This document shows, in pieces, positions 45,480-58,142 of a DNA stretch of 64,000 nt (its first letter is position 1; every line of letters begins with the position of its first letter). The stretch covers positions 9,465,712 through 9,529,711 of the forward strand of contig JAJEKV010000011.1 of the NCBI GenBank assembly GCA_021234155.1. Reading direction: 5' to 3'. This stretch comes from Isoetes taiwanensis (lineage: Eukaryota; Streptophyta; Lycopodiopsida; Isoetales; Isoetaceae). The position numbers and the translations under genes were made by a program. A model generated the notes under the pieces. The model had not been told where the DNA came from, did not search any database, and worked only from the letters and a program-made list of their open reading frames with translations.

Positions 45480-46720
45480 AATGGATGATTAGTCTATTTA
45501 TTTTATGTTCTAGATGAGATTGTGATGGATATAACAGAAAGGAATGCCTTCTTTCAGTTCCTCCTGTGTTGTATGGGTAAAAGGGAGGTAGAGACCGACC
45601 TAAAGGCCATCTAGGATTTTCTCCTAGTTAGAACCTCTTAAATCCCATTAGATGCGGCCTGTGCACAAGAGCCCACCTGGCTGTGGATGCTATATCGTGA
45701 TTCAGCACCAGATAACGGGTACGATGGCGAAACGGGGGTGGGGTCTTGCCTAGCATGGCTACAAGACTCCTACAATGTGCTTAGCTTATAGTCGGTCCTC
45801 GCGTTGGGACTGTGTATGGGTCCGACACCTCTTGGGTCGCAGGAAACGTGCCTATATGGACATCCTGGGCTCGATAAGTGGCCGAGGCGGCCCATGGATT
45901 TTGGGGGGTCGGGTACGGATGCGGGGGTCACTAAGGGGGCACGCATTCTCTAGCACACCCAGGGATCCATTGTGCCCGGGAAGGGGACGCCTCCTTGACC
46001 TGCCTCATCGGACCGGGGAGATGTAACCCGAGTAGTCTCATAGGGTGATTCCATGAGATTGCATCTCCGGAAGGCTATAATCACGCCATAGCATGTTTCA
46101 GCCTATCTGCAAAGTGAGCACAGGAGGGGCGGATGGAGTGGACTACCCTAGCCATTGTTTCCCCCTTGTTCGGTTTATTGGCTAGTCCATTGGGTTAGCA
46201 ACTAAGAGATCTTGAGTTCAAGTCTCTGGGGGTCCGTCATATGTCCTCATGGATGCTACCAATGTGGCATGACGTAAAAATACAATCTATCTATCTATCT
46301 ATGCCAGCCAATGCCATTGTCATTATTTCGTCTGTTGTTGTCCGGAGGCTCTGGCTATCAGTTGAACCCCACGAGTCTAAGCCCAGGGTAGAATCATCAT
46401 TTATAGTGCATTTCCTTCGTTATGTTGGTATTCTGTTGTGTTCGTATTGATGATGATGGGACACCCTTCGTGGTGATATACTATTTATTTGTATTGTTGT
46501 CAGATGCTAACATGTATATACGCTTCCGCTATATAGGATTCCCATAGAAGGCATGGGATGAACGACACCTCCGTGTCCTTCACCCGGACACCTGCCCATC
46601 ACAAGTGGTCTGAGTCAAATGGAGGGCCTTTTCGTGGTGATGGAGTTGCCATGGAAGGGGAATTTCCCGTATTTATACGATGGGAGCATCGTATAAGCAT
46701 GATTCTGGTAGGTCAAATCA
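45480..46720 (-). mobile_element. LTR-like non-coding repeat, copy 3, with a SINE inside
   Basis: Diverged homologue of 37,885-38,837: 'gcggcctgtgcacaagagcc', 'gaccggggagatgtaacccg', 'gcggatggagtggactaccc' and 'catgggatgaacgacacc'. At its outer end on the minus strand there is again the hairpin TTATACGAT-gctccc-ATCGTATAA (46,673-46,696). It is longer than copy 1 because of a ~140 bp insertion at 46,160-46,297. Confidence 0.6.
46160..46297 (+). mobile_element. tRNA-derived SINE with (TATC)n tail
   Basis: Reads 'tagtccattgggttagcaac' (A-box-like), then 27 bp on 'gagttcaagtctctgg' (B-box-like), a body, 'gtggcatgacgtaaaaatac' and a tail 'aatctatctatctatctat'. The other copies of the surrounding repeat lack this segment, which shows it is an insertion. 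Its 3' end resembles the 'gtggacgttaaa + microsatellite' end of the LINEs here, so it may be mobilised by them. Confidence 0.6.
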
Positions 46721-47127
46721 TTGCACTGGCCATAGTCCAACTTGTTAGATTGGTTACTTGTAGGGGGCTTTAACTTAAGTTAAACTATCCCAATTTCATA
46801 GCTAACATGTACGTTGCCCTAGTTATGGGAGGATTAAGCTAGTTAGGAATTAAGGTGTGAGTCCTTAGAATCAAGTATGTTAAGTTTCTAGAACGGGCCA
46901 TAACTTTCTCTACGTAACTCGGATTCAGGCGATTCTTGTGCCAACGTGTCGGGAGAGTCCAAATTGACTAAGAGGCATAGGTGGCCGGCATCGAGACAAC
47001 ATCAAATAGGCGCAGGAGCATGGAGTGCGATCTCGACATCAAATAGGCGCGGGAGCATGGAGTGCATGATCGGTAAAACATTGACTTAGAATCTAAAAAG
47101 AAACGTGTATTTCCCCATCACACATCC

Positions 47128-47272
47128 CTTTTTTTTTTTCTTTTTTTGCGTATAAAAATTTTCGCCATATTTTCACCATATAAATAACTTTTTGCCCCCT
47201 CAACACAAATTTGAACTCGCAACCTTCCAACTCTAGCCTTAAGTGCTTACCACCACGCCAAGCTTTCTTGAA
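47128..47272 (-). mobile_element. tRNA-derived SINE with A-rich tail
   Basis: Minus strand: 'cttggcgtggtggtaagcac' (A-box-like, 47,250-47,269), 'ggttgcgagttcaaatttg' (B-box-like, ~47,205-47,225), a short body and an A-rich tail (seen as T at 47,129-47,148). The box sequences and ~35 bp spacing fit a plant SINE. Confidence 0.65.
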
Positions 47273-47311
47273 TATGATTATATTTCTTACTAGTATATTC
47301 TATTTTCTCCA

Positions 47312-47415
47312 CATATCAAATTTTTTTTTATAAAAGTGTAGTATGGGAACTTAAGCCCTTGACCTCCCACCACCCAACCAAATCCTTTACCAACACAATA
47401 AGCCTCCTTTCAATG
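47312..47415 (-). mobile_element. second SINE-like piece with poly(A)
   Basis: Minus strand: 'gcttattgtgttggtaaagg' (weak A box), 'aagggcttaagttccc' (B-box-like) and 'tataaaaaaaaa'. It has the same plan as its neighbour but is more diverged; it could be the remnant of a related SINE. Confidence 0.4.
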
Positions 47416-49252
47416 GTTATAATACCAACACAATAAGCCTCCTTTCAAGGATATAATAGTCTCTTGTTGTACTTAACCAATAGTATCTCTGTTTCTATGG
47501 TAAGACTTCTGTCTAGTAATCACATTTTCCTAAACCAACGATGTGGTGGCAACAAATCCACCGGACTTGTGCAACCATGGTGAGGTAGGAATAACCTAAG
47601 GGTTCTTACTATCACTGTGGAATGGTTCTCACAACTATATCGACGAACTTTCATGCTGAGCGATGGAAGGGAACTCCTTTGAGTAAGATAGAGACTTCTA
47701 AGCTGGATTATAATCCACTATCACCTTGGATATTCTTTAGGCGGCGGTAATACGTCAAGTTATTGACATTCCTAGACCTATAGCATTAAATATTTTTCCT
47801 TTGGTAGATGCCTTGATAACAAAATTTCTTCCAGCCCTGCCATGATTTAATCTATAGTACATTCATATGCTTTATATTAGACCTTATTCGACATATATTA
47901 AGGGTTAAGTAAAATTTTATAGACATAAATACAGTTAACGTTGTTTCTCTTTAGTTTCTAAGCCTTGACTCGTCTCACTTCCCAGGGAGAGGATCTTTCT
48001 TGGCCCAACCGATTAGGGACTGCCATGCAGCACCCCTCTAGACCATGGATCTAGCTTTAATCCTACCACCCTTCACTACTTCTTCTCGGTGGTCGTGTTC
48101 CTTTTATGGATCACTCCCCCAAAGCATGATACATACTCTGTAGCACATAACGGTCCAATGGCATCCAACCACTGTTGACTAGTCATCTCCTTCTAGGGTA
48201 TCTAGATATGGTTGGAGCAAAGTGTTTCCAACCATACTTTAGTGCTTAAACGTCATTAAGCTCCACAAATAAACTTACATATTCCAAGGGATTATGTGAA
48301 TATCCCTAAGCCATGCACCAAACCTTTAAAGAGCTTTTCAGCTCTTGATGCCTTTCAAGCTGGAAATCTATCCTTGCATGTTAGGAAAGACCACGCTTCA
48401 AGTCATGCCATTACCGCCATATGGTTATCCAATTCCTTACCTTCTTAAGAGTCTCAAAGTCATACTTCATAAGAGGTGCGTACCTCAAGGCAAGGGATCC
48501 TCCAGCCTCTACTTCGGGATCTAGAATTCCTTTCCGTGAGTAGGGTAACTCTTATGATATATGGACTGTTGGTCTATATAATCTCACCCCTTCCACTCTA
48601 TACACCTCGTCGCCTTGATTTTCATTGGGACTTCGAATTCCTATGTTTTGCCCTCTTGTTGGTCAGCCTAAGGGGATGCTCAGCAAAGTCACCAAACTTC
48701 TCTTCTTCCATCATTCGACGGGATATTTCATACGTCTTGTCATACCCAAACCCAATAGATACTCTCATCTTATAACGTTGAATTAATTCATTGGTATCTA
48801 GAACCTTTAAGTAGTTAACCTCTCATTATCTGTTATGCCAACACCGTTCCAACCATCCTCGGGATGTTCTGGAATGTAACATCACCATATATGCTAGACT
48901 TACTCTGGCTATTTCCCTGACTTGAACTCCTTATATGCCCCTTTCTAAAGCCGAATATCACAGTCGACATCCTTGATATCATCACTAATGTAGTATTTGG
49001 TACTACTTTCCAACATTCGTGACCGCTACCTTGTTAGTATGTGATATAGTAACATGTGTGGGCCATTCCTAAGTCTAAAGTCATATGTGATTCTTAGACA
49101 CAGCCACAAAGTTAAGTTCACACTTGCCGGCCGTATCATATAATCCTCACTACCTACAACTCTAATACATGTGCTTTTCCATGTATCGTCTTCTCATTTC
49201 ATGTAATTATAATCTGCTCCTGTATAACAATCTCGTGGATGATAGATAGCTT

Positions 49253-51180
49253 GCGGCAAAGCTCAAGATATTGATGGATTAATGGCGGAACACCTTAAAG
49301 ATGGAGGAGCAGAGCTAGCTGGTCTGATTTCTGAATTATTTAATCAAGCCACCGTGGATGGTTTCCCAGATGCCTGGACTACTAGCCTCATTCACCCAAT
49401 ACATAAGCATGGGGATGTATCGCTGCCAAGCAATTACCGAACTGTAATGATCAGCCCAATACTAGCAAAACTCTTTGGTAAGATCTTTGATCTAAAACTT
49501 ACAAAGTGGGCCGAGGAGCATAATCTAAGAGCAAGAGGTCAAGCTGGATTTAGAAGGGGGTTTTCAACTCTTGATCATCTACTCACCTTAAGAACTATGA
49601 TAGAAGAATCTAGATCTCAGGGGAAACCATTGCTGTGTTGCTTTGTCGATTTTGCCAAAGCATTCGATCTGATACCTGTCGCCGAAGCTCCTTGACCGCC
49701 TTATTCGGCCTTTGGTGTTCCTTCGGATTGGGTTCTAGCTATTGGGAGATTATATGAAATGTGGTAGGCGGGTGGTCACTCCTTATGGCATGACCGATCG
49801 ATTACAAGTGATGTTGGAGTGAAGCAAGGATGCACTCTTTCTCCGACCTTGTTCGGACTTTATATTGATCAATTGGAGAACTTTCTTAGGCAATCCGGGT
49901 GCAACTTTCCTCGTCTCTTTCATGAGTTGGTGATCTTACTCTTATATGCAGATGACTTGCTTCTTTGTTCACATACAATGGCTGATTTACAACAACAATT
50001 AGATGTTTTAGGTGCATTTTGCACAGAGTTCGGTCTTGCCGTGAACCTTGGAAAGACTAAGGTCTTGGGCTTTGGGCGGCAGCCAGATGACTTGTTTTAC
50101 CATAGAGAATTGGTTGGAAAGGCCCAATCATACAAATATCTAGGGGCATGAGGTGTTTACTGTATGTAGGCCTTGGACAAAGGGCGTTGATATCAGGGTA
50201 GCAGCAGCCTTAAAGGCATTCTATGCGATGGCAAATATGTGCCGCCATGCCCATATCACTTATTGGCCACTCAAAAAAAGATTGTTTGATGCATTGGTAG
50301 CTCCTGTTATCTTATATGCCAGTGAAATCTGGGGCCCCTCATTGTGCAGATCCAAATGGCAAGAGATTGAGGCAATTCAAAAACTTTGGCTTCACATGGC
50401 TTTAAAGGTGAAACGAGCTATCCCTTATGAGCTCCTTTTGTATGATAGTGGCTCTCACCCACTGGAAATTCAATCCATGGGCAACGCGTTGAGGTATCTA
50501 GATCAAAAAGGGAAGGCCTCCAAAGACTCTCTTATGAGACAAACCCTCAATGCTGCGGTTCAACTTCAAAGAGATAATAAGAATTGTTGGTACAGGGACC
50601 TGCAAGGATGGATGGCCCGCCTTGACTTGCCTGTTTGCCCATATACAAAGGGATTTAACGCAAAAGCTTTTATGGCTTACTGCGAAGTTTCCCATAAAAA
50701 GAAACTTCAATATTGCATTCGAGACTTCAATCCGGTGGCGTGTTCATATTATCTGACCTTTACCGTGTCTCCATAACTTTGTTTCGTGGCAGATCCGAGC
50801 CATTGCATGTATGCGCTTGAGCTCACATAGCTTGATGATTGAAAGGGGGAGATGGTTGAACATAGAAGCTGACCAAAGAATTTGTGCCTGTGGAGAGGAT
50901 GTTGAGACCGAGAAACACGCCATATATTTTTGCCGGAGACATGATGCTTTACGGGATAAATATCCTATGTTAGACTGGAACATGCCTATGGATGAGTTGT
51001 TTCGGCACCGTCCCACATTGCCTATATTGGGGAACTTTCTCCGTGAGCGTTTAGAGCATACTGAGTGTCACTAGTTCTCTTTTCATATTTTACATGTAAA
51101 TGGTATGGTTTTTGTCCCATAGCCTTTGGGCTCCCGTGGACGTTAATAAACTTCATTCATTCATTCATTCATTATCCACT
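49253..51180 (+). mobile_element. LINE, 5'-truncated, RT to 3' hairpin, (CATT)n tail
   Basis: Starts within RT at KAQDIDGLMAEHLK (49,253) and continues YRTVMISPILAKLFGKIFDL, CCFVDFAKAFDLIPV, VKQGCTLSPTLFGLYIDQLE, LLLYADDLLLCSHTMADLQQ (49,819-50,151), thumb, WMARLDLPVCPYTKGFNAKA, LSSHSLMIERGRWLN, CACGEDVETEKHAIYFCRRH and a stop at 51,074. The 3' end is 'cccatagcctttgggctccc', 'gtggacgttaat' and a tail of CATT repeats (51,150-51,173). Only a handful of frame breaks, fewer than in the other copies, so it is probably the youngest of this family in the window. Confidence 0.9.
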
Positions 51181-52250
51181 AGGAATTCAACTTCAAGTTC
51201 CCCCCGTCTCACACTTGCCGTGTGGGTACATTACTTGCCTCCCTAATGTATCATTAGTTGGAGGTCAGCTTTCCTTCATGGTATAGCTTCACCAAAGCTC
51301 CAACATACCTTGCAGCTTTCAGATGATTGCACTTTTTGCTAGCAATTGTCATCTTCCATTCCAACGGTCTTATAGAATGCTTATTCCCACCTTCGTTCAG
51401 TTCGACCTCGACTCTCTTGACCTTGTGTGGAAACTACGTTCCACACTATTGTCTAGTCTTTTATTCGATGTCTCGATTTATTTGTCCATTTCCTTAACTT
51501 GTACCATGCATGATGGCCATGCATTTGACCAATGTCATTAAGCATATAACTTATGCGTAATTTTATAACCTATAATAGATATACGTCCTTATACGCCATT
51601 ATTCTCCAGCTTTATGTGAATCATACCTCGATTCAAGTAGCAATAGCTATAAAATGTCGAGTCAACATTCTATACTTTCACCACCATTGTCGAAACCTAC
51701 ACTTCTAAAGTGATCTCCCTTTCATAAGCTGGGTACTTATAATCCAGTTTCCACATTAGTCTAACGTGGTCTATGGCAGATAATCATATACCACTTCTCC
51801 CTCACCTGCATGGTGCTATATCCAGTCTCCTTCTACATTGAATGGCAATATATATGCCACATGATAAATCAATCCTCGTAATTATTAAGTATACCTTTCT
51901 GGGTCGCTTAACTTCCAGTCATTCGATGGGATCACAAACATCGTGATAGCCATTCTCTGGGGTGTGGATCCAAAATAAGGATAGCTTACCACTCCTTAAT
52001 TCCAACGTGACTACCCTTCTGGTAACAATGTTGGATATTTAATATTTCGCGTAGTCTATCACCCTCTAGTTAAACTTTACCTAGCTCAGTTTCCTAGGAG
52101 CAGACGTATGACTACCCCCATCATTCTCTATGGAGCTATATCAGCTTCCATATCACCAAATCGATTGTTTTTCCACGGGTCATGCTTAGTTCACACCTAA
52201 GCTACAACCTCCGAGCCAATCCACATTACAATTACTGGCTATCCCCATGC

Positions 52251-52283
<33 letters not shown>

Positions 52284-52860
52284 CTTGCTACGCAACATGT
52301 GTCACCTTTTTAAAAGTCTTTCAATATCATTAACATTAATGGCTCTCAAATTCTTATATCTATGTGTGCATCGCTATCATTAGCTTCATGTTCTCTCATG
52401 TTTCATTCCTTATAATTACGTTCATGAATTCTCTCAGAGTTCTGAATTGCACATCACACATCATTTTTAAATTTGATCACTTTGACGATGATAATTTTTG
52501 TGCAACTTATACTCTCACCATCGACTTCTTCTGATGATCTGGGAATTATTTCATTCCCCTGATTCTACGAACTCCTATCTGCGATCCACAGTGGATTTAC
52601 TCTAATATCTTTTGAGCTTCCCATGCATCACAATGTCAGACTTCATATGAACTCTGCATTGGATTGTCCACCACATTTTAGTAATTTGTTAAGCATTTTG
52701 CTAATTCCTTCCATGTTGTTTGAATCCTCAAATTATCCCGTACCCTTCGGTCCGGTGATGCCAACTTAAAGAGGGGAGCCTTTTCATTATAACATGTGAT
52801 GTGTTACCACGACAATGGTAATTCTTGTAGACTTGTCTAGATGTTGAGGACAGCATCATT
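51181..52860. other. no gene; probable eroded Ty3/Gypsy interior, with poly(A) run
   Basis: No open frame with a motif. A run of 28 A (52,254-52,281) may be the tail of an unrecognised retroposon or a simple repeat. The last part ('gttgaggacagcatcatttt' then a purine tract) resembles the end of Ty3/Gypsy polyproteins, where the coding frame closes just before the polypurine tract. Confidence 0.4.
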
Positions 52861-52862
52861 TT

Positions 52863-52890
52863 TAAGGAGGGGAGAATGTGACGTTCCACG
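52863..52890 (+). mobile_element. polypurine tract and LTR start
   Basis: TAAGGAGGGGAGAA followed by TGTGACGTTCCACG: a polypurine tract directly before an LTR beginning with TG, a classical Ty3/Gypsy 3' junction. The LTR body should run right from 52,877. Its far end was not found, and it does not match the LTR-like start at 45,024 beyond the first ~14 bp, so the two are not one element's pair. Confidence 0.6.
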
Positions 52891-55800
52891 TATCATTCAA
52901 TTTCATATTCTAGAAATTTCTCCTTTCTTAGTTATTTACTCTGTTGGAATATTCTTACCAATTGAATTGATGCCATCATAACAAGTTGGCCGGACTTGTT
53001 AGATTACTTCTTCTCATTCGGTTGGATTATTCCTTGGAGTTACTAGCTTTATACATTGTCAACAATTATCCTAGTAAAGATTCCTTCTTAGTGAGGTGAT
53101 TAATCTCACCAAGTGGTTTTAATATATTGGACGTCTGTTAACAATCTCGTATAATTTTTGTTACTCTTATCCATTTCCTTCACAATCCTTGAGGCTTAGC
53201 TCTATTTTGGAGCAATCTTTTCAACGAGGATATCTGGAAATGCCTTCTAATCCCATTATGTATGTTGTCATCCATATATTTATTTTGCTAGACCTTATGA
53301 CCTTAGATTCCCGAGCTTGCTAGAAGCTCATTCACATGTTCCGTACTTGGAGGAGCAAGGTGACATTCTTCTAAGTTGCTCAAGACTCGATCTTCTTGAA
53401 GATGTGCTTCTCCTTAATGTAGAGGTCAACTTTCTTTATTAGGGGCCGTTGAGAAAGATCTTCCACGTTGAATTCTTCATCTTGGCCGCTAAAAGATGAC
53501 TCTGGATATGATATTGTTGTGTCGGCTCCATTAATGTCTCTCATATCGAGTCTTCTCTTATCAGTATCATATTGCTAAAAGAGTGTTGAAAATGTTGATT
53601 GCTTCATCCCTTCGAGTTATCCGACATTTCTTCCTTTTGATCTGTTATACTATGGGAGGAAGGAATAGCAAGAAGAATATATGTGCAAGATCCATAGCTT
53701 GCACAATTATAGCTATTACTAAGCTATTAAGTCCCCCCCCCCCTAGTGCCTCCCCTCGAGGTGCACACGTAGTCCATATCAATTTTGTCAATGTTCCTCC
53801 TAGTGCGATGGTGCTGGAGATCTATATCCTCCTATTTATACATTATCCTCTATGTCCTTCGAATTATCCATCCTTAGGTTCGCCAAGTTGCATGCAAGTG
53901 GCCATATCACGATGAGGTTTTAGTTGAATCGTTGATTTTTTTGTTCGGTTTGCCTAGTCATTTCTCCATCGAGCTTGCAATGTTACTTCTTGATCCCCTC
54001 GATATCATGGCTTCGTCGAGCTTGCCATATTGCTTCTTTTATCCCCTCAATCTCATGGTTTGAACATTGTCGCGTTCTAAGGTGTTATGCTACCTTCTTA
54101 TCTTGTGGTACCTTCCAATGGTACTTCATTGTGCTCAGCAATTTTGAACTTCATGTTGCCTCTATGGAGGCCCTGGAAGTAGTTGATTGCTAGCACTTCT
54201 CCATCTTCTAGTTTCTGCCTTTATCCCTCTACACGTGCGTCTCCTTGATTCGTAAAGCATGATGGATCTACTCATGCTGTCAGGGATGATGGCTCCTTAC
54301 ATCTGCGTAGTTTGACTCTTGAGTTGAAGAAGTTTTATGCCTTAGATCTACCCTTGTCCTTGAATGGCCTGGTTATTGTCTCGAATTCTCTTTTTGCCGA
54401 AGGTGCTTCGGTTGCTATCCTTGTCATTAAAGTGTCAAATGCTTCTATCTTGGGCGTTGAGGCCCTGCATGGCAGACATACGTTCAGCTTCTTCTCTTCT
54501 AATTACTGGTAGGAATACCTGACGAAGCCATCACCTAGTTGTTGAATGAGTATAGGCATAACTTACGTTGCGCTACCTTTTTTCAGTGCAGATCTCCATC
54601 TAATATGTGTATCACAAGCATTGCCATACATCACCACAAGGCAGAATTATGGTCGTCGAGATGTTGTATTGATATTGAGTCGTCCTAAAGAATCTCTTGA
54701 TGCCTTTCAGTTTGAGGTCATGGCCGCGATTCTTGAAGATGTCTTGTCGTCCCTCCTTCTATTGTTGGGTCGTCAAGTGTTATTGCTGCCCCAAGAGCTA
54801 GAATTACGTCTCGAGATGTCCTCGTGCAAAATCAAGATGGTGGAGGGCTAATGATCTTAACATGATTGGCGTTGTTTCTCATCCTGACATTTTGTTGAAT
54901 GAGCAGTCTTTTGCTTAAGGGCACTTCCCAAAATGTTTGAAGTGGAAGGTTTGCTTGGGCGCTAGTCATTCTTCCCTCATACTTGCTCTTCCATTCGAAA
55001 TACAAATGTTGAATCTTAATCTTGATCTATAATTTTGCTTTTTTGCTTCATCATTTTGGTTGTTGAAGTGATGGACTTTCTTGACTAGAAGTTGATGTTT
55101 GATTCTTCGAGCTCACATATATCTGGCTATCAAGGTCTACTAACTTTTCTAAAAGTTCTAGACTTAAAGATACGATTAAGGTACTCGCAAATGGAACCAG
55201 AAAATAGTCTAACCTTGTTCTATTAGGATTCTACACTAAGTGTGAGTATCTTACACGCATATACAAATTTACATTGGGATTTGAATGCGTCCACTGTTCA
55301 AATCCACCCCATCCACCCCATCCACCCCATCTTTCATTTGATTGCTGGCCCTTGCTGTATATTCCTCGTTCTGGTTGACTATAGGATTCCTTGAGATGCT
55401 GCTACTATAGTTGACCTTCATGTCTGATTCTAACACATCATCTCAAGTTGCAAAGACTATTCCTTGATGTGAGCCCTTGAAAGCTCCTTAATGTCATATA
55501 CGTCATGTGGGATACAGTGACTTGTCAGCAGTGTGCAGTTGCAAGTTGAAGATGTGCAGTGTCGTTGATCGTTTGAGTAGGATCGCCTGGTTGATGCAAT
55601 CAGGCAGTCTTGCATGCATTCGAAGCTTTGAGATGGTGATCAATAGGTAGACATTGTCATTTGCCCACAAGCTGAATTTCTGAGTGCAACTCCTGTTGCT
55701 TGGACTTTCTTCCCTTGTGAGATGCCTCCCATATGCCTGAAAGTGTGGTCATCACTATTGCATATACCATAGCTCATCCTTATTGCCTTTAAGTGATCTG

Positions 55801-57830
55801 TAGCTGTTGGCTAAGTCGGCTTCTCCTTGACCTTGCCCCTGATGCTGAGATATAGGCCCCCAAGTTGGAGATATCCTTCCTCTAATATGTGTCTCCTCTT
55901 CTTCCTCCATCATGATCTCCTATTTTTGAAATCGACAAAGTCATGAAAGTCTTTCTATTGGTGCAAGAGAGCTGGAAGCTCGTCATGGCTGGCATTGAAT
56001 GCTTTGTAGCTATCTAGGTTGGTTGCTCCTTTTATCGATGTTGCTTGACATTCCCTTGAGCTGCTAGGCTGCAAGGTCGTCGTGGTCTTCCCTCCAGTTT
56101 CTATGCGCTTTTGTGTCGGTATGAATTATCCTTTCGACAAAAGATTATGCTCTCTGACCCTAGCTCATGATGCTAATGTGGGCCTCCATGTCTGCGATAC
56201 TCCTGGCACCTGTATATTCTGCCTTGCATTCTTCCATTTGAAACTCACGTGCGTCGAGTCGATGAGGCGGTCGAGATCTTCTTTTTGATGTGAGCTCGTG
56301 GATGTGGGAGTCAGGAGCTTGGCAATCCAGAAGATTCGTGATGCCGTCGATTAACAAATATCCTTTCCATTCGATGAAGATTGATTATAGGTTGGTGATG
56401 CTCTACACTACTCGTTTTGTTAGAAGAGGTGTTTGCTCTTTTGCTTCCATCTCATAGATCTGCCTTTTCAGCCTCCTCTCTTCGTCTGTAAGTACGTTGG
56501 ACTGGGTCTTTAGTGTCGTGAGTTAATATATTGCTTCTTGCTCTTCTGTGGCTCTAGCCTTGTACTTCGAAAGCAAATGCTCATCTTTTTTTGAGCTTAA
56601 GGGCTCAAGCCAAATGGCTAGTTGGAAGGGCCACCTACAACATTTTGAGCTCGATAAGCAAGGAAGATGGCTCGGGCAGTATTAATGGAGGCACATCTAT
56701 AGCCCTCAAAATCTATGGACATCAGGACGTAGTCTGGCATGAATTGAGTGAGTGCATTTACAAAGCCTTCATGTTGTTCGAGATATGCTCTAAGATCCTA
56801 ACCAAGGTTGGTTTAGGAGTCCAATATTCTACACATGGAGTGAATTGGCCAATTCTAGTATCTAGCTCCTGGTGGAATTCATTCTAGATATCCTGGCAAT
56901 GGGGAGTGTCGATGTGGCAGCTAAGTCAAACTCTATTAGAAAGGCAACAAAATTAGGTCAATGTTTACCTCATTGTCATGAGCAGAGGCAATGTACTAAC
57001 ACTTGAGCTTGGTTTGCCATGTTAAGGGTCTAAATGACTATAACAAAGAGGCGTTTTTGAGAGCTTCTATCTAAAAGTAAGGAATCGGCTTGGAGCAGAG
57101 AGCAAGACTTGTGAGGTCCTACTTGGAGTATGCTTATAACTACAGATAAATCCTAATTTGGGAATTTTAGGGTTTGGGACACTTGGGTCATTTTGAGGTA
57201 TGGTTTGATATTATTAGGTATTTGAGGTCATAAATGAGTTCTAGACTGTCTAATGGTCCTATTGCAATGAATTGAAGCTGATTTGGAGTCGTCTAGGTCA
57301 AGTTATGAAGGTTCAAATTTTTTACCCCTTTAGGCATGTGCCAGAAGGCAATTCGAGAATTTCAAATGTGTCTTAGGCACACGACTGGAATGGTGGTGAT
57401 CTGTTTGGATCCTAAATGGCGTCAAATTGAAGTGAGGGTGTATTCTTCTCTACTTGACGAGTAGGCCAAGAATTCACCTTCATTTTATGGTTTTGGGGTA
57501 GCTGTCGAGTAGAAATAGGGTTGACCCCTCTAAACATGCGCCAGAGGCCAAGGCTGGAAAGTAAAAAACAAAAAAGCAGAGCCTAGGTGGCGAAAATGGA
57601 CCGTAATATCCTTGAAAGAAGCTTTTTGAGGAGTCCTTCTGACTATGGCATCTGTTCCTTCAAGGATTTCAAATGTAAAAAACCTTTGCTTATAGGAATC
57701 TAAGAACGCCTTAATCTTGCTTTATCTACCAAAACGAAGTGAAACTTTGGCGCAGAGGAAGCCCTGAAACTTGCCAGCATTAAAGAGCCCTTTGTTGCTC
57801 GTGTCAATAGTGCAGATGTCGGTCCGATGG
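52891..57830. other. 5 kb without a recognisable gene
   Basis: CT-rich on the plus strand, with small frames lacking motifs. It contains a (CCACCCCAT)n stretch at 55,305-55,331. The minus strand between 56,160 and 56,620 looks protein-like (separate entry). The rest is probably old transposon sequence. Confidence 0.45.
56160..56620 (-). pseudogene. decayed coiled-coil coding relic
   Basis: Reading the minus strand gives DEHLLSKYKARATEEQEAIY, a stop, then LTDEERRLKRQIYEMEAKEQ and, after a gap, LIDGITNLLDCQAPDSHIHE … ISIMS (56,160-56,357). Heptad-like charged helices suggest a coiled coil, perhaps a Gag-like or structural protein of an old element. Family not recognised. Confidence 0.3.
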
Positions 57831-57840
57831 CCAATTTGGT

Positions 57841-57877
57841 CTACCTACCTACCTACCTACCTACCTAACTACCTACC
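57841..57877 (+). repeat. (CTAC)n microsatellite
   Basis: Nine tetranucleotide units with one interruption (CTAA), about 270 bp before the start codon of the SET-domain gene. Confidence 0.9.
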
Positions 57878-58142
57878 GCGATGCTCTTCTTTTGGACATG
57901 CCGACACTCTTCTTCTCAACATGGCACACAATGCTGAGGGCCCTGCAATCTCAGCCAGTCAAACACAAAGGGCCTTGCAATCTTAGCCGTCAAATTGGTA
58001 TATCAAGCAGCATATTCTATCAACACGTTAGCCCTTGGGGGCAACCCAAAAAGATGAAATGAAGTGCCATCATCTTAGGAAAAGCCCTTTACACACACAC
58101 ATTTTAAAGATGCGCAACAATCTTACATCTCGCTAGCTGGAT

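Larger units (their letters stand above)
46725..49250. other. no gene; possible decayed LTR-element interior with SINE-like inserts
   Basis: CT-rich on the plus strand, with no recognisable protein. Apart from the two SINE-like pieces at 47.1-47.4 kb it is unassigned; its position between an LTR-type start (45,024) and a polypurine tract/LTR start (52,877) is suggestive only. Confidence 0.4.

Noticed and set aside
45024-52890. A complete LTR retrotransposon with LTRs at 45,024 and 52,877.
   Set aside because: The two starts share only about 14 bp; their following sequences differ, so they are not a pair of LTRs.
57841-57877. CRISPR-like regular repeats (here and in the other arrays).
   Set aside because: No spacers between repeats; these are microsatellites or tandem repeats in a eukaryotic genome.
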